A stretch of 64,000 bases of DNA from JALEFZ01 sp039817415 (GTDB lineage: Bacteria; Bacteroidota; Bacteroidia; J057): positions 1 to 64,000 of the forward strand of contig JBCBVV010000035.1 of the NCBI GenBank assembly GCA_039817415.1. Reading direction: 5' to 3'. Below the pieces are notes generated by a model. That model was not told the origin of the DNA, ran no database searches, and worked only from the letters and a program-made list of their open reading frames with translations. Of this stretch, positions 9,401 through 17,054 are shown in pieces. A program made the position numbers and the translations under genes. Position 1 is the first letter of the stretch; every line of letters starts with the position of its first letter.

Positions 9401-9931
9401 CTTGAGGTATATCGTCTCAGATTGTTGGGCTTTTAAGTTGAGAGACATCATGGGAATATCGAGAAAGCGATCTCCCAAGGGTCTTTCGTCATAATGCACA
9501 TACATACCAGACCTTGTAGCTTCCCAAGTGCCTTTCTCATTCTGTCGGTACATATGAACCTCGGGCACACTGAAGTTGATCAGCCATTCTTGATCTGACT
9601 CATGCTGGTTATCTATGGTCAACCTGACCCAGAAATGAACAACTTCCGGATTAAAGGAATCCAATCGCCTCACATAATAGTTCAGAAATTTTTGCTGAAA
9701 GGATGAATCTCTAACCTGATCTATTTCCCATTCTCCCGCAGAGTCTGGGAGGACATAGAGGTAGTCATCCAACTGAATTCTGTCATCATTGGGATTTAGG
9801 CTATTGGGGTGGAGTACAAGCGGTTTAACCTCCTCCTGATATGCCGTGTGATCTTGGGCAAGTGTAAGATGGGGAAGAAGTAGGAAAATGAGACAAGTGA
9901 CCAAAAACATGTGAATGGCACGAGTATTCAT
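6500..9931 (-). CDS. 7TMR-DISM histidine kinase - receiver - class III nucleotide cyclase fusion
   Basis: This is a 1,143-residue multi-output sensor. In order it has a signal peptide, a periplasmic 7TMR-DISMED2-like domain (about 30-190), seven membrane segments (about 210-420), a coiled-coil linker and a HisKA domain with phospho-acceptor His471 in SHELRTPLNG. A HATPase follows (N box VGNAIKF, G boxes DTGIGI and GTGLGL), then a receiver with Asp784 in LLDLMMP. A class III adenylate/guanylate cyclase comes next, with metal-binding Asp896 (FTDVRNY) and Asp940 (LGDGIMA) and the NVASRMEGL transition-state motif, ending in a short TPR-like tail. The lysine that usually selects adenine (DKYIGD in many cyclases) reads NQYLGD, so the substrate is uncertain. 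It probably links an external ligand to both phosphorelay and cyclic-nucleotide output. The ATG at 9931 is chosen because the signal peptide starts there; 9952 is the alternative. Confidence 0.93.
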   Translation of the reverse strand: MNTRAIHMFLVTCLIFLLLPHLTLAQDHTAYQEEVKPLVLHPNSLNPNDDRIQLDDYLYVLPDSAGEWEIDQVRDSSFQQKFLNYYVRRLDSFNPEVVHFWVRLTIDNQHESDQEWLINFSVPEVHMYRQNEKGTWEATRSGMYVHYDERPLGDRFLDIPMMSLNLKAQQSETIYLKVKSDIGTLINSALLKSYDRVVMKPAEASGALLNYHVATLLTMGLGLMVALYHIILFFYNQDKRYLALGLYVLARFLLSFIFNGFAEKYFTDHLEFYHKMVGVPIGLFNALAGIYLIRTFAETKTRMPKWDKALIGFAIVHVSFYVPMLISNIIGGPYSSMITSLVFAVGLLFALLLIIPESLILYIAHKRGTKNAFIYFIAFVFLGINTNLFIIDYIGTFEGIWGFRISDYVHQDVGIFIHNLILAFGLASSFKALQDDKLKAEMEQRKEKERVVQQLKQINELKDQFLANTSHELRTPLNGIIGLSEAIREDLGESRHGENLDMIISSGKRLSSLVNDILDFSKLKNHQIQLRSSSVGLKPIVDIVLKVNTPLVKGKGLDIVNDLPEDLPMAFADEDRVQQILYNLVGNAIKFTEKGKIWITGEEKDGFLQIGIHDTGIGISPEKQEGIFLEFQQADGDINRQHSGTGLGLSITKRLVELHGGTLKVESELGIGSHFYFTLPVVGPNQSVTTAPAILNSSNQAQFKVDSILKKADPFLQLPEEEETFEGGSYHDVRVLIIDDEPINHQVLKNFLKRMGMTLVSAMNGEEALKILDSGKKFDLILLDLMMPKMSGYEVCEKIRKDYLASEVPVIMVTAKNREVDLVQGFDFGANDYIVKPFRKDEFLARVKTHLNLHRIHSATGKFVPYEFLRALGKDTITEVKLGDAAERDVTVLFTDVRNYTGLSEKMTPSETFAFVSNYSRRMGPIIKTHDGFVNQYLGDGIMAIFEHDPSAALDAAINMQQEILIYNQNRLNDQHQLKVGIGFHTGSLIMGIIGDDKRTDAATISDTVNVASRMEGLTKFYGASILFSEDSLAQIKHPEKYHLRYLGNVMVKGLERPFKIYECFDGESEAQIKLKTENLSLFEKALEAYLAKDFLQAVQLFLEITQQNPEDLAARYYLSKSQENFKTGVADDWTGVEIMMQK

Positions 9932-10082
9932 AAAAGGGGGAATTGTATACAATTGTGGCTATTGCTTCGTTGATAAATAACGTTGAAACTTTGGTTGTAT
10001 TTGAAAGGAGACCTGTTATTAAAATAACAACTTTTTGTCCTGAGAACGAAAAATTTCCCAACCATATGTTGAAACATATATA

Positions 10083-10110
10083 TTGAATTCTTCAAAATTA
10101 CCTATATTTG
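10083..10110 (+). promoter_or_regulatory. Bacteroidota-type promoter for the carotenoid-oxygenase-like gene
   Basis: TATATTTG at 10103-10110 is a perfect TAnnTTTG -7 box, with a TTG at 10083-10085, 17 nt upstream, as the -33 element. The start codon is 75 nt downstream of the box. The divergent region 9932-10185 also serves the sensor kinase gene. Confidence 0.6.
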
Positions 10111-10185
10111 GTAAAATTGAAATGTATTCTTTTGGAATATTATTATTTCCATTTATCCATATAATTCATTTAACATTCCCCAAAA

Positions 10186-12474
10186 ATGAAAACCCTGCTC
10201 CAAGCTACCAGAAAGCCCGTAGACCTTGATTTGAAGGTAATTGAAGGAGATTTGCCCAAGGATATCTCTGGCTATATGTTCGTTAATTCAGCCTGTGGAA
10301 CTGTTAATTCTGATGGATTACCTGTGCCAAAATTCATGAGTAAGGAAGATGAGGCCAAGGATAAAATCAATCCAGATTACGGTGCTGCTATGTTGAATGG
10401 GGATTCCAAAATATTGCGCTTCGATTTTGATGAAGCCAAAAATGGTCAGGTTAAGTTCAAAAGTCGTCTGCTCTATACGCCTGATTTATACGCTGACATG
10501 GCCACAGGCAAAGGGGGGCCAGCAGAACGCATCCATAAATACCGCAAGTTTAAGTTTCTCAACTCTGGTTTTGGTCGAATCAATATGAAGCTAGGGGGCA
10601 GAAACCAATTGAATACAGCCATTATCCCCTTTCAGCACGAAGGAGAAGAAATCACCAGGCTATACGCTACAGTAGATGCAGGACGTCCTTACGAATTTGA
10701 TCCCATTGACCTGAAACTCAAGCAGCCTGTAGGATGGATGAAGGATTGGGCCAGAACCATGCCTCGTGCCATGTACAAACCCCTACCGACGCTGTTTACC
10801 AATGCTCACCCAGTCTATGATCCTGAAAATAAGGAGTTCTTCGTGATGAACTTCTCAAAATCCATGAAGACTCTATTGGGAACCATGCACTTCAGCGATA
10901 TCGTAGAGCAACATCCTGAATTGGTGAGAAAAGAGCTAAAGGCTTTTACCCAAGAATATGAGGCTGCAAAAACTTATGAGGAAAAGGTGAAAATCCTTGA
11001 AGAAATGTACGGGAGCATGTACAAGCGTGTCAAAAAACGAATGAACATCTTCCGACTTATTTGGGTGCTCATTGTGGATGTAATCAAGCTAATAGGAAAA
11101 CTATTTTTCGGCCTATTTCACAGTGAATTTTCTACTGAGGATGAAGTTCATTTGTTGAAGTGGGATCCTGTCAATGGCAAGCTCAAAAAATGGCGTGTAG
11201 TAGATGAGGAAGGGAAGAACATCAAGATTGTTCAGATCATGCATCAAATTAGTTTAAGCAAGGATTATCTGGTACTCGTAGATTGTTCTTTTAAGTTTAC
11301 CATGGACCAAACACTCACCTATCCTTTTGCCTCAGACAAAAAGTTGACCATGGAAATTGATGAGCTGCTAAGGAACCATACCACGGTCATGCAAGAACCC
11401 TTTACAGATGTATATCTGGTCAAAAGATCAGATTTGGAGAATGGAGATACTGTAACGGCTAAGAAATTCACCTTGGATGATGCCTGTCTTCATTTCAATG
11501 CGGATTACAACAATGAAGGGGACAAGGTGGTCCTGTACACAGCCAACAACAACGCAAACTGTGCGGCCGAGTGGGTAAGGCCTTTTGATAAGTTAGCACC
11601 TAAAAATCCTGATACCGAACCCCCGGTTGACCTTGATCCGGACTGGGTTTCTTTTTTTGCGATAGGAAATATGGATGTATGTACCATCGGAAAATACGTC
11701 TTGGACTACAAAAGTGGGAAGATCGATACGGAGAGGACGAAGAGAACTACGCTCACTGGCGACATGGACAATCCCAACAATCCAGGTCCTCACACTTGGG
11801 GAATTGCCCTTCACACATACAGAGATATTATTTCACCTACCGTTGCCCCTTCCAATGTAAAAAATATATACTGGCAGAATAACGGCCTGTATTACAAGAC
11901 CTTGACACAGTTTATTTATGACATGTACAAGGAGTACAGCCCGAAGCGTGTGGTTCCACCTCAAAAAGTAGCCGAACTAGGGTGGGAAGTTTTAAATCCA
12001 GTTATCGTTCGTACCGAAACTGATAATATGGAGGTGAAGGATTATTTCACCTTCGGGAAGACAGACTATATGCGATCCATTCAATTCATCAACCGTTCGA
12101 CCCCAAAGGAGGGAGTAGATCCTTCTATGGACGGCTATATAGTGATGACAATGGTGGTGGAGAATTTATTAGGTGGAGTGGATGATGGCCATGCTGGACA
12201 TATCAAACAAGACAAATACAGTGCAGAAGTCTGGATATTTGACGCTGCGAATTTGGCTCAAGGTCCTATCTGTAAGCTATCACATCCTGATTTGGCCTTT
12301 GGATTTCCCCTACACTCCACCTGGTTAGCTGAGATTCAGTCCACTCCAGAGACTTACAACATCAATGTAAGGGAGGATTACGATCACATGATAGACCATA
12401 CGGTTGTTTGGCCATGGAAAAGACGAAAGATCAAACGATTCTTTCATGATTATGTCTATCCGCATTTTGAGTAA
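10186..12474 (+). CDS. Carotenoid oxygenase family protein (RPE65/CCD-like), unusually long
   Basis: The opening (VIEGDLPKDISGYMFVNSACG) and four spaced histidines mark the beta-propeller iron enzyme family that cleaves carotenoids or stilbenes with O2. The likely Fe(II) ligands are His208 (TNAHPVYD), His353 (MHQISLS), His436 (CLHFNADY) and His710 (PLHSTWLAE). At 762 residues it is much longer than the ~500 usual for bacterial members. Part of the excess is an insertion around 225-315 with a charged helical stretch and then a strongly hydrophobic one (IWVLIVDVIKLIGKLFFGLF), which may dock it to a membrane. It stands alone between a strong promoter and a terminator; no carotenoid synthesis gene is nearby. 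The reaction is inferred from family only. Confidence 0.85.
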   Translation: MKTLLQATRKPVDLDLKVIEGDLPKDISGYMFVNSACGTVNSDGLPVPKFMSKEDEAKDKINPDYGAAMLNGDSKILRFDFDEAKNGQVKFKSRLLYTPDLYADMATGKGGPAERIHKYRKFKFLNSGFGRINMKLGGRNQLNTAIIPFQHEGEEITRLYATVDAGRPYEFDPIDLKLKQPVGWMKDWARTMPRAMYKPLPTLFTNAHPVYDPENKEFFVMNFSKSMKTLLGTMHFSDIVEQHPELVRKELKAFTQEYEAAKTYEEKVKILEEMYGSMYKRVKKRMNIFRLIWVLIVDVIKLIGKLFFGLFHSEFSTEDEVHLLKWDPVNGKLKKWRVVDEEGKNIKIVQIMHQISLSKDYLVLVDCSFKFTMDQTLTYPFASDKKLTMEIDELLRNHTTVMQEPFTDVYLVKRSDLENGDTVTAKKFTLDDACLHFNADYNNEGDKVVLYTANNNANCAAEWVRPFDKLAPKNPDTEPPVDLDPDWVSFFAIGNMDVCTIGKYVLDYKSGKIDTERTKRTTLTGDMDNPNNPGPHTWGIALHTYRDIISPTVAPSNVKNIYWQNNGLYYKTLTQFIYDMYKEYSPKRVVPPQKVAELGWEVLNPVIVRTETDNMEVKDYFTFGKTDYMRSIQFINRSTPKEGVDPSMDGYIVMTMVVENLLGGVDDGHAGHIKQDKYSAEVWIFDAANLAQGPICKLSHPDLAFGFPLHSTWLAEIQSTPETYNINVREDYDHMIDHTVVWPWKRRKIKRFFHDYVYPHFE

Positions 12475-12480
12475 GGCAGA

Positions 12481-12514
12481 AAAAAAGGGACGTTCAAATG
12501 AGCGTCCCTTTTTT
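12481..12514. terminator. Bidirectional rho-independent terminator
   Basis: A 12-bp stem (12481-12492 with 12503-12514) of A6-GGGACG and its complement gives a T run on either strand. It separates the convergent carotenoid-oxygenase-like gene and the NTF2-like gene. Confidence 0.92.
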
Positions 12515-12531
12515 ATGGCATATCACCATCA

Positions 12532-12942
12532 TCATCTCATAAACCTCACTTCTTGGATCAAGCCATCCTTGACGGTGTAAATGGCTATGGCATGAAGGGG
12601 CTTGCCATCTTTTTGAAAGATGACATATTCTTGATCAATGACTTTATTTCCTAGCACCATTCTTCCTACGAGCCTACAATGAAGGTCAGGTAGGTTCTTA
12701 AACATTCCCCCATAAGATACCCTCATTTTGTCCTTTCCTTGATAGCTGAATTCATCAGGGTAGTTGTAGACCTTAACAGAGTCGCTGTAGGCAGATAGAA
12801 AGAGTTCAATATCCCCGGTATTGTAGCCATCAAGCTGGGTTTGCACGGGAGTAATGACATCGTAATGTTCATCCAAGCTTTGCTGGGAATAGCCCATCAC
12901 GCTGAGTAGTAGCAATGATATAAGGATAATAGAATTACGCAT
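12532..12942 (-). CDS. Secreted NTF2-like (SnoaL-like) protein
   Basis: The protein has 136 residues with a signal peptide ending near SVMGYSQ. The mature ~115 residues fit the cone-shaped NTF2/SnoaL fold: an initial helix (VITPVQTQLDGYNTGDIELFLSAYSDSV), then beta strands ending in VKDGLIQEVRFMR. Such proteins are small hydrolases, isomerases or binding partners; no catalytic set can be assigned. It starts 9 nt after the stop of the nuclease gene and is probably cotranscribed with it. Confidence 0.75.
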   Translation of the reverse strand: MRNSIILISLLLLSVMGYSQQSLDEHYDVITPVQTQLDGYNTGDIELFLSAYSDSVKVYNYPDEFSYQGKDKMRVSYGGMFKNLPDLHCRLVGRMVLGNKVIDQEYVIFQKDGKPLHAIAIYTVKDGLIQEVRFMR

Positions 12943-12951
12943 GGGTGTAGG

Positions 12952-13965
12952 TTATTCAAATTGTCTGGCAAGGGAGGCCATTCTGGCCTGTTGATTCCAA
13001 AGACTGACTCGTAATTGATAGCGTTGCTCATCATAGGGCCATTTGCCTATAAAATCATCTGCCTCAAGGGTCGCTTCCATGTTATCTGGCAATTCTGGAA
13101 AAAAGTCAATTCCTGTAATTGCTTCTAGAGAGTCTATGCTGATCATATACTGACTGAGCCTTTCATCGCTACTTTCATTTGGCATCAAAAAGGCCGCAGC
13201 TCTTGGGCTAGGTGATTGCAGGTCAAGTAGAATCTTATAAAATGCGGCTGGTGCCAATACATTTCCTTTGAGTGTCTTTTGTCCTTTTTTGGTTAATACA
13301 GGACCTGTTACCACGTAGAGGTGCTCACATCCCCTTGCCCAATCTCGAGTTTGCTCTTCTAATTCCTTCCATATCCCACGGTTAAAGCCAGGTAACTGAG
13401 GGCTTACATTGCTCATGTAGAAACTTCTCTTCATGGCCTCCTCAGAGTAAGCCATGTCAGCCGCAGGGGCAAGGTGGCCTCTGTCATAGCCGCTGTTGGT
13501 ATAGTGTGAAGAAGAGGCAGACTCGGTTGGGACTTTGGGATCCTTTCGAAAAGAGGTTCTCCGCTGGAAGGCAAAGGTCCTTAAATTCGCCCCGCTTAGC
13601 TCATAGGCTACCCATTCTGCTTGTTCGTTGGGTTCGCTATAGGAAAGGGTAAAATATTCATGATCTACAACCACCGAGGAATCATTGGGAAAATAATCCA
13701 TGAGGGTATCTACCCAGGCTTCTTCTTCCTTGATTTCATCTTCTGCATCGGTAATCTCGACGTTGATGGTATCTGTTGGTGCGGCTGGGCCAAACCAATC
13801 CGCTACCTTGTCTTGCTGATCTTCTGAGAGAAAAGTGGAGAAAATGAACATGGCCGCAACCACAATGGCGCCTGGTACACCGACACGAGTCAGGATGTTT
13901 CGCATGCGCTGGTCATTCTCCTGATTGAGAGAAGGTTTCTGTTGAGAGTTGGGTGTATCTGCCAT
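12952..13965 (-). CDS. Membrane-anchored DNA/RNA non-specific endonuclease
   Basis: The protein has 337 residues. A single membrane segment (about 33-50, VPGAIVVAAMFIFSTFL) is followed by an acidic linker and a nuclease domain. The ββα-metal motif is present as YDRGHLAPAADM, with His164 as the general base, and the downstream SNVSPQLPGFNRGIWKELE carries the metal-binding asparagine region. The nuclease domain should face the periplasm, suggesting nucleic-acid scavenging or defence against incoming DNA. The open frame extends to 14145, but the sequence before MADTPNSQQ looks non-coding, so 13965 is taken as the start. It is followed by the NTF2-like gene. Confidence 0.88.
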   Translation of the reverse strand: MADTPNSQQKPSLNQENDQRMRNILTRVGVPGAIVVAAMFIFSTFLSEDQQDKVADWFGPAAPTDTINVEITDAEDEIKEEEAWVDTLMDYFPNDSSVVVDHEYFTLSYSEPNEQAEWVAYELSGANLRTFAFQRRTSFRKDPKVPTESASSSHYTNSGYDRGHLAPAADMAYSEEAMKRSFYMSNVSPQLPGFNRGIWKELEEQTRDWARGCEHLYVVTGPVLTKKGQKTLKGNVLAPAAFYKILLDLQSPSPRAAAFLMPNESSDERLSQYMISIDSLEAITGIDFFPELPDNMEATLEADDFIGKWPYDEQRYQLRVSLWNQQARMASLARQFE

Positions 13966-14194
13966 AGATAATTTGGTTAGGATACTACAAAGTATCAAAC
14001 CATGACCCTTATGAAAACTTCGGTTATTCAGATTATTTGGTTTGCTGTGGAAAACTCTTATCGCATCCTTATTTCTAGCATATATATGAAGGAATGTATG
14101 TGCGCTTATAAAAGTTTCAATAATTTTTGAAAATAATGAAACCAATTGCTTTAACCAGCGTAATTGTGAGTATAGTGTATGAGTAAATCATTCA

Positions 14195-14563
14195 ATGTCA
14201 GTGGATATGTCTCTACAATTTGTCGCATACGGACTGTATCTCATGTTTACAGTAGCAGTTATTTTCAGATTAGGACATATCCTTCATGGAGTAGGAGAGA
14301 CCTATATCAGGTTTTTCTTTCCGCAAGAAGGCGAGCAAAGCCAGCAGATAAACGACCTGCTTTTATTGGGGTATTACCTCTTTAATATTGGTTATGTCGT
14401 CCTGGTGTTGGTCAGAGGCAGTGAAGGGATAGTGGATGTTACCAGCTGTATAGAGTGGGTGTTGACTAAGATTGGCTCCATCCTATTGATTCTAGGTGCT
14501 ATGCACGCCAATAATATGGTCTTAATCGGGATCGCTCACAGAATTAGAAAAATTCGTGTATAA
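14195..14563 (+). CDS. Small polytopic membrane protein A of a tandem pair
   Basis: This 122-residue protein has three to four hydrophobic segments (about 8-26, 52-70 and 85-112) and ends with a basic tail (RIRKIRV). Its middle and end resemble the next gene: LLLLGYYLFNIGYVVLVL here against LFEVGFYLINLGFALFFL there, then a KIGSILLILG against KLGGFTIYLG match. The two are therefore divergent duplicates, 18 nt apart. No family name is recognised. ATG 14195 and ATG 14207 are both possible starts. Confidence 0.75.
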   Translation: MSVDMSLQFVAYGLYLMFTVAVIFRLGHILHGVGETYIRFFFPQEGEQSQQINDLLLLGYYLFNIGYVVLVLVRGSEGIVDVTSCIEWVLTKIGSILLILGAMHANNMVLIGIAHRIRKIRV

Positions 14564-14581
14564 CCATATAACAGAAAAGAG

Positions 14582-14959
14582 ATGAACAACATTCTGATTG
14601 CCTACTTTATCTATGTGCCTGTCGTGATTTTGCTGACAGTTTACGTATCCCGCACCCTTTTTCACAACAGTTTGGTGTTTATGATGGACATCTTCAATGG
14701 AAGAGAGGCCATCGCCAGATCGACGAACAAGCTATTTGAGGTAGGTTTTTATCTCATAAACCTTGGTTTCGCCCTCTTCTTCCTGACGATTTATGATTCC
14801 TCTATGATCAGTATGCAGGAAGGAATAGAGATTTTGAGTGTTAAGTTGGGAGGTTTTACCATTTACCTCGGGCTGATGCTCTTCGCCAACCTATTCCTCT
14901 TTTTCCGAGGGAAAAGAAAAGCGAAGGAGAATCGCTTAAAAACTGCGCTGAAAGACTAA
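14582..14959 (+). CDS. Small polytopic membrane protein B of a tandem pair
   Basis: The protein has 125 residues with hydrophobic segments at about 5-25, 55-74 and 90-107 and a strongly basic C-terminal tail (FRGKRKAKENRLK). It resembles the preceding gene in length, topology and the GFYLINLG / KLGG core. The pair may form a heteromeric membrane complex, but this is inference. A terminator follows, so the two genes appear to be a complete two-gene transcription unit. Confidence 0.75.
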   Translation: MNNILIAYFIYVPVVILLTVYVSRTLFHNSLVFMMDIFNGREAIARSTNKLFEVGFYLINLGFALFFLTIYDSSMISMQEGIEILSVKLGGFTIYLGLMLFANLFLFFRGKRKAKENRLKTALKD

Positions 14960-14994
14960 CGTTCTTCGACCCAACCATCACAGCCGGTTAGCAC

Positions 14995-15021
14995 AACCTC
15001 TATCATTTGATAGGGGTTTTT
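14995..15021 (+). terminator. Rho-independent terminator of the small membrane protein pair
   Basis: A 10-bp stem (14995-15004 with 15009-15018, one wobble) with a 4-nt loop leads into a T run to 15021. Confidence 0.85.
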
Positions 15022-15040
15022 CCTGTAGCATAGTTGTTCA

Positions 15041-15991
15041 TCAATAAAACAAAGACGGATTCAAGGCAAGATTGAGGTAGAAGGAAGCTGGTTTCACCTT
15101 TTGGTCCTTTTGGAATAGAAAGGGTTCCCCTTCTAGGTCTATCATAGGATAATGTGGGTTTTTAGATCCGGATAAATTTTCTGGAAGGAAAATAAGATCA
15201 TGGATCAAGACATTTTGAAGCCAATGTCGTACATATTCTGAATCGATTCCTATTTGAGCTTGGGCGGTTTGGTTAAAGGCAAGGAGGATTCTGGCCTGAA
15301 CAAACGAAAGGCCGTGTGAGAATTTACCATACTGACCCTCTGACAAGTCTTTGTATCCATACCTGCTAGGATAATCGGTCTCTTTGATTTTTTGAACCCC
15401 CTTAGACCGAGCATCACCTGTCCATAGGATCGTGCTCCAAGCAAACTCCATGTTTTCGTATCTATAGGCTACGGCAAAAGTCCCTGTACGAAATCTATCA
15501 TCAATGAATCCCGTATAGGCATCATTCTCTGAAATCAAGGTAAAGTCTGAAATATGTTGACCAATGGTCGCTGTCCACTGACTGGTTTTTCGCTGGTCAA
15601 GGTACCATGTCCAAGCATAGGCGGTTGCGTATCTTCTCCCTAACTGCGAAGAAATAGGAGTTAGAAAAGTTTGGGCTTGATAATTAGGGCCGTAGGCTAC
15701 TACTGCCCCTAAGCTGGATTGCAATTCCCATCCTGGGATCTGGGGTTTGGGACCTAATTGGGTAACATTATACGTCAATCTCACTGCTGCATTGATCTGA
15801 ACAAAATCTTCCAAATAGGCGAGGTTTCCTGTTATTCCTACTTGGTTGACATGGGTTCCAAATCTAATGGCCAAACCTGCCGTTCCTTGGAAACGGGGAG
15901 ATATTTCGAACTGTGCCTTCAAAGATGAGAAGCCCAAACCCGTTAGGAGGAGGGTAAGGAAACACAAGCGTAAAAAAGGGCTTCTGAACAT
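15041..15991 (-). CDS. Secreted protein, beta-barrel-like, resembling the 'toxin type 23' family
   Basis: From the ATG at 15991 the protein has 316 residues with a signal peptide ending near SSLKAQ. The rest alternates short amphipathic strands with aromatic residues and turn-rich loops, as in a small outer-membrane barrel, and ends in a C-terminal Phe-Tyr after SFYLNLALNPSL. The middle (GELQ-like start, YGKFSHG, IDSEYVRHWLQNVLIHD) recalls Bacteroidota proteins that databases call polymorphic toxin type 23. I recall that family only loosely, and no toxin delivery or immunity gene is adjacent. A signal peptide and barrel pattern argue for a surface role. The open frame extends 19 codons upstream to 16048. 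Confidence 0.6.
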   Translation of the reverse strand: MFRSPFLRLCFLTLLLTGLGFSSLKAQFEISPRFQGTAGLAIRFGTHVNQVGITGNLAYLEDFVQINAAVRLTYNVTQLGPKPQIPGWELQSSLGAVVAYGPNYQAQTFLTPISSQLGRRYATAYAWTWYLDQRKTSQWTATIGQHISDFTLISENDAYTGFIDDRFRTGTFAVAYRYENMEFAWSTILWTGDARSKGVQKIKETDYPSRYGYKDLSEGQYGKFSHGLSFVQARILLAFNQTAQAQIGIDSEYVRHWLQNVLIHDLIFLPENLSGSKNPHYPMIDLEGEPFLFQKDQKVKPASFYLNLALNPSLFY

Positions 15992-16108
15992 AGGTTTAGC
16001 TTCGTAGGCCTGAATGCCTAGGTAAAGAAATAAGCAATCTTTCGACAAAATATCTAATTTTTACCCCTGATCTCTTGGGTCAATTGTCTCTCCTATCAAA
16101 ATTAAATC

Positions 16109-16972
16109 ATGACAGATAGTCAAAAAGGGCTTCTTTGGGTACACTTAGCTACGCTTTTGTTTGGCTTTCCAGGATTATTTGCTGAATGGCTAGATTTCCT
16201 TCCTTCCGAGCAAATTGTAGCTGGGCGCACCCTGTTTGGGAGCCTATTTTTACTGATCCTTTTGTCTACGATTGGAAAATTGCCTGTACCCAAAGACAAG
16301 AGAATCTGGGGGAGGTTGGTTCTCACGGGAGTGATTCTGGCCTTTCATTGGTGGGCCTTTTTCCGAGCCATTCAATTGACTAATGTAGCGATTGGGCTTT
16401 TGACCTTCAGTACCTTTCCCCTTTTTACCAGCGTGTTGGAACCCATTTTCCTAAAAGAAAAACTCAAGGCTTTGGATGTAGGACTTGCCTTGCTCGTTAT
16501 CCTAGGAGTGGCAATTGTGGGAATGGATGCATTAAGCCTGGCGGGAGGAATAGAGGGGTTTTTATGGGGAATCGCCGGTGGAGCTTCTTTCGCTGTAATG
16601 GCGATTGTCAATCGAGGATTGGGAACAGAAATTCAGGGACTCGCCTTGGCAGCCTGGCAAAATCTTTTCGCCTTTTTATGCTTACTGCCTCTGGTGATCC
16701 AACTCCCCCTTCCCACAGAGAGCTCAAGCTGGGGATTATTGGCCTTGTTAGGAATTTTATTTACTGGGATAGCCCATGGGTTGTTCAATGAGAGCATGCG
16801 ATTTATACGGGCAAGCACAGCCAGCTTGATTGTCAGCATGGAACCCTTTTATGGGATTATATTAGCCTACATGCTGTTGGGACAAGAACCTAAGGCTTGG
16901 ACTTTATTAGGGGGGAGCTTGATCTTATTGGCTGGTTTTGTGCCTACATGGTTGGGATTGAGGAGGAAATAA
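16109..16972 (+). CDS. DMT-superfamily transporter (EamA domains)
   Basis: This 287-residue inner-membrane protein has ten hydrophobic helices arranged as two five-helix EamA repeats. Typical features are the early LLWVHLATLLFGFPGLFAEW segment, the basic loop after helix 2, and the FTGIAHGLFNESMRFI stretch with a conserved arginine in the second repeat. Members export or import metabolites, amino acids or drugs; the substrate is not predictable. It is a monocistronic gene. Confidence 0.9.
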   Translation: MTDSQKGLLWVHLATLLFGFPGLFAEWLDFLPSEQIVAGRTLFGSLFLLILLSTIGKLPVPKDKRIWGRLVLTGVILAFHWWAFFRAIQLTNVAIGLLTFSTFPLFTSVLEPIFLKEKLKALDVGLALLVILGVAIVGMDALSLAGGIEGFLWGIAGGASFAVMAIVNRGLGTEIQGLALAAWQNLFAFLCLLPLVIQLPLPTESSSWGLLALLGILFTGIAHGLFNESMRFIRASTASLIVSMEPFYGIILAYMLLGQEPKAWTLLGGSLILLAGFVPTWLGLRRK

Positions 16973-17054
16973 TTCTCGGTACCACTTTATTTTATAAGTA
17001 TTTTACACTACAACCTAGCCATAATTAATGGCAATTAGACCACGAAAACATCCT

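Noticed and set aside
14179..14385. Open frame MSKSFNVSGYV overlapping the first small membrane protein
   Set aside because: It is in a different frame from a frame with convincing membrane segments and similarity to its neighbour.
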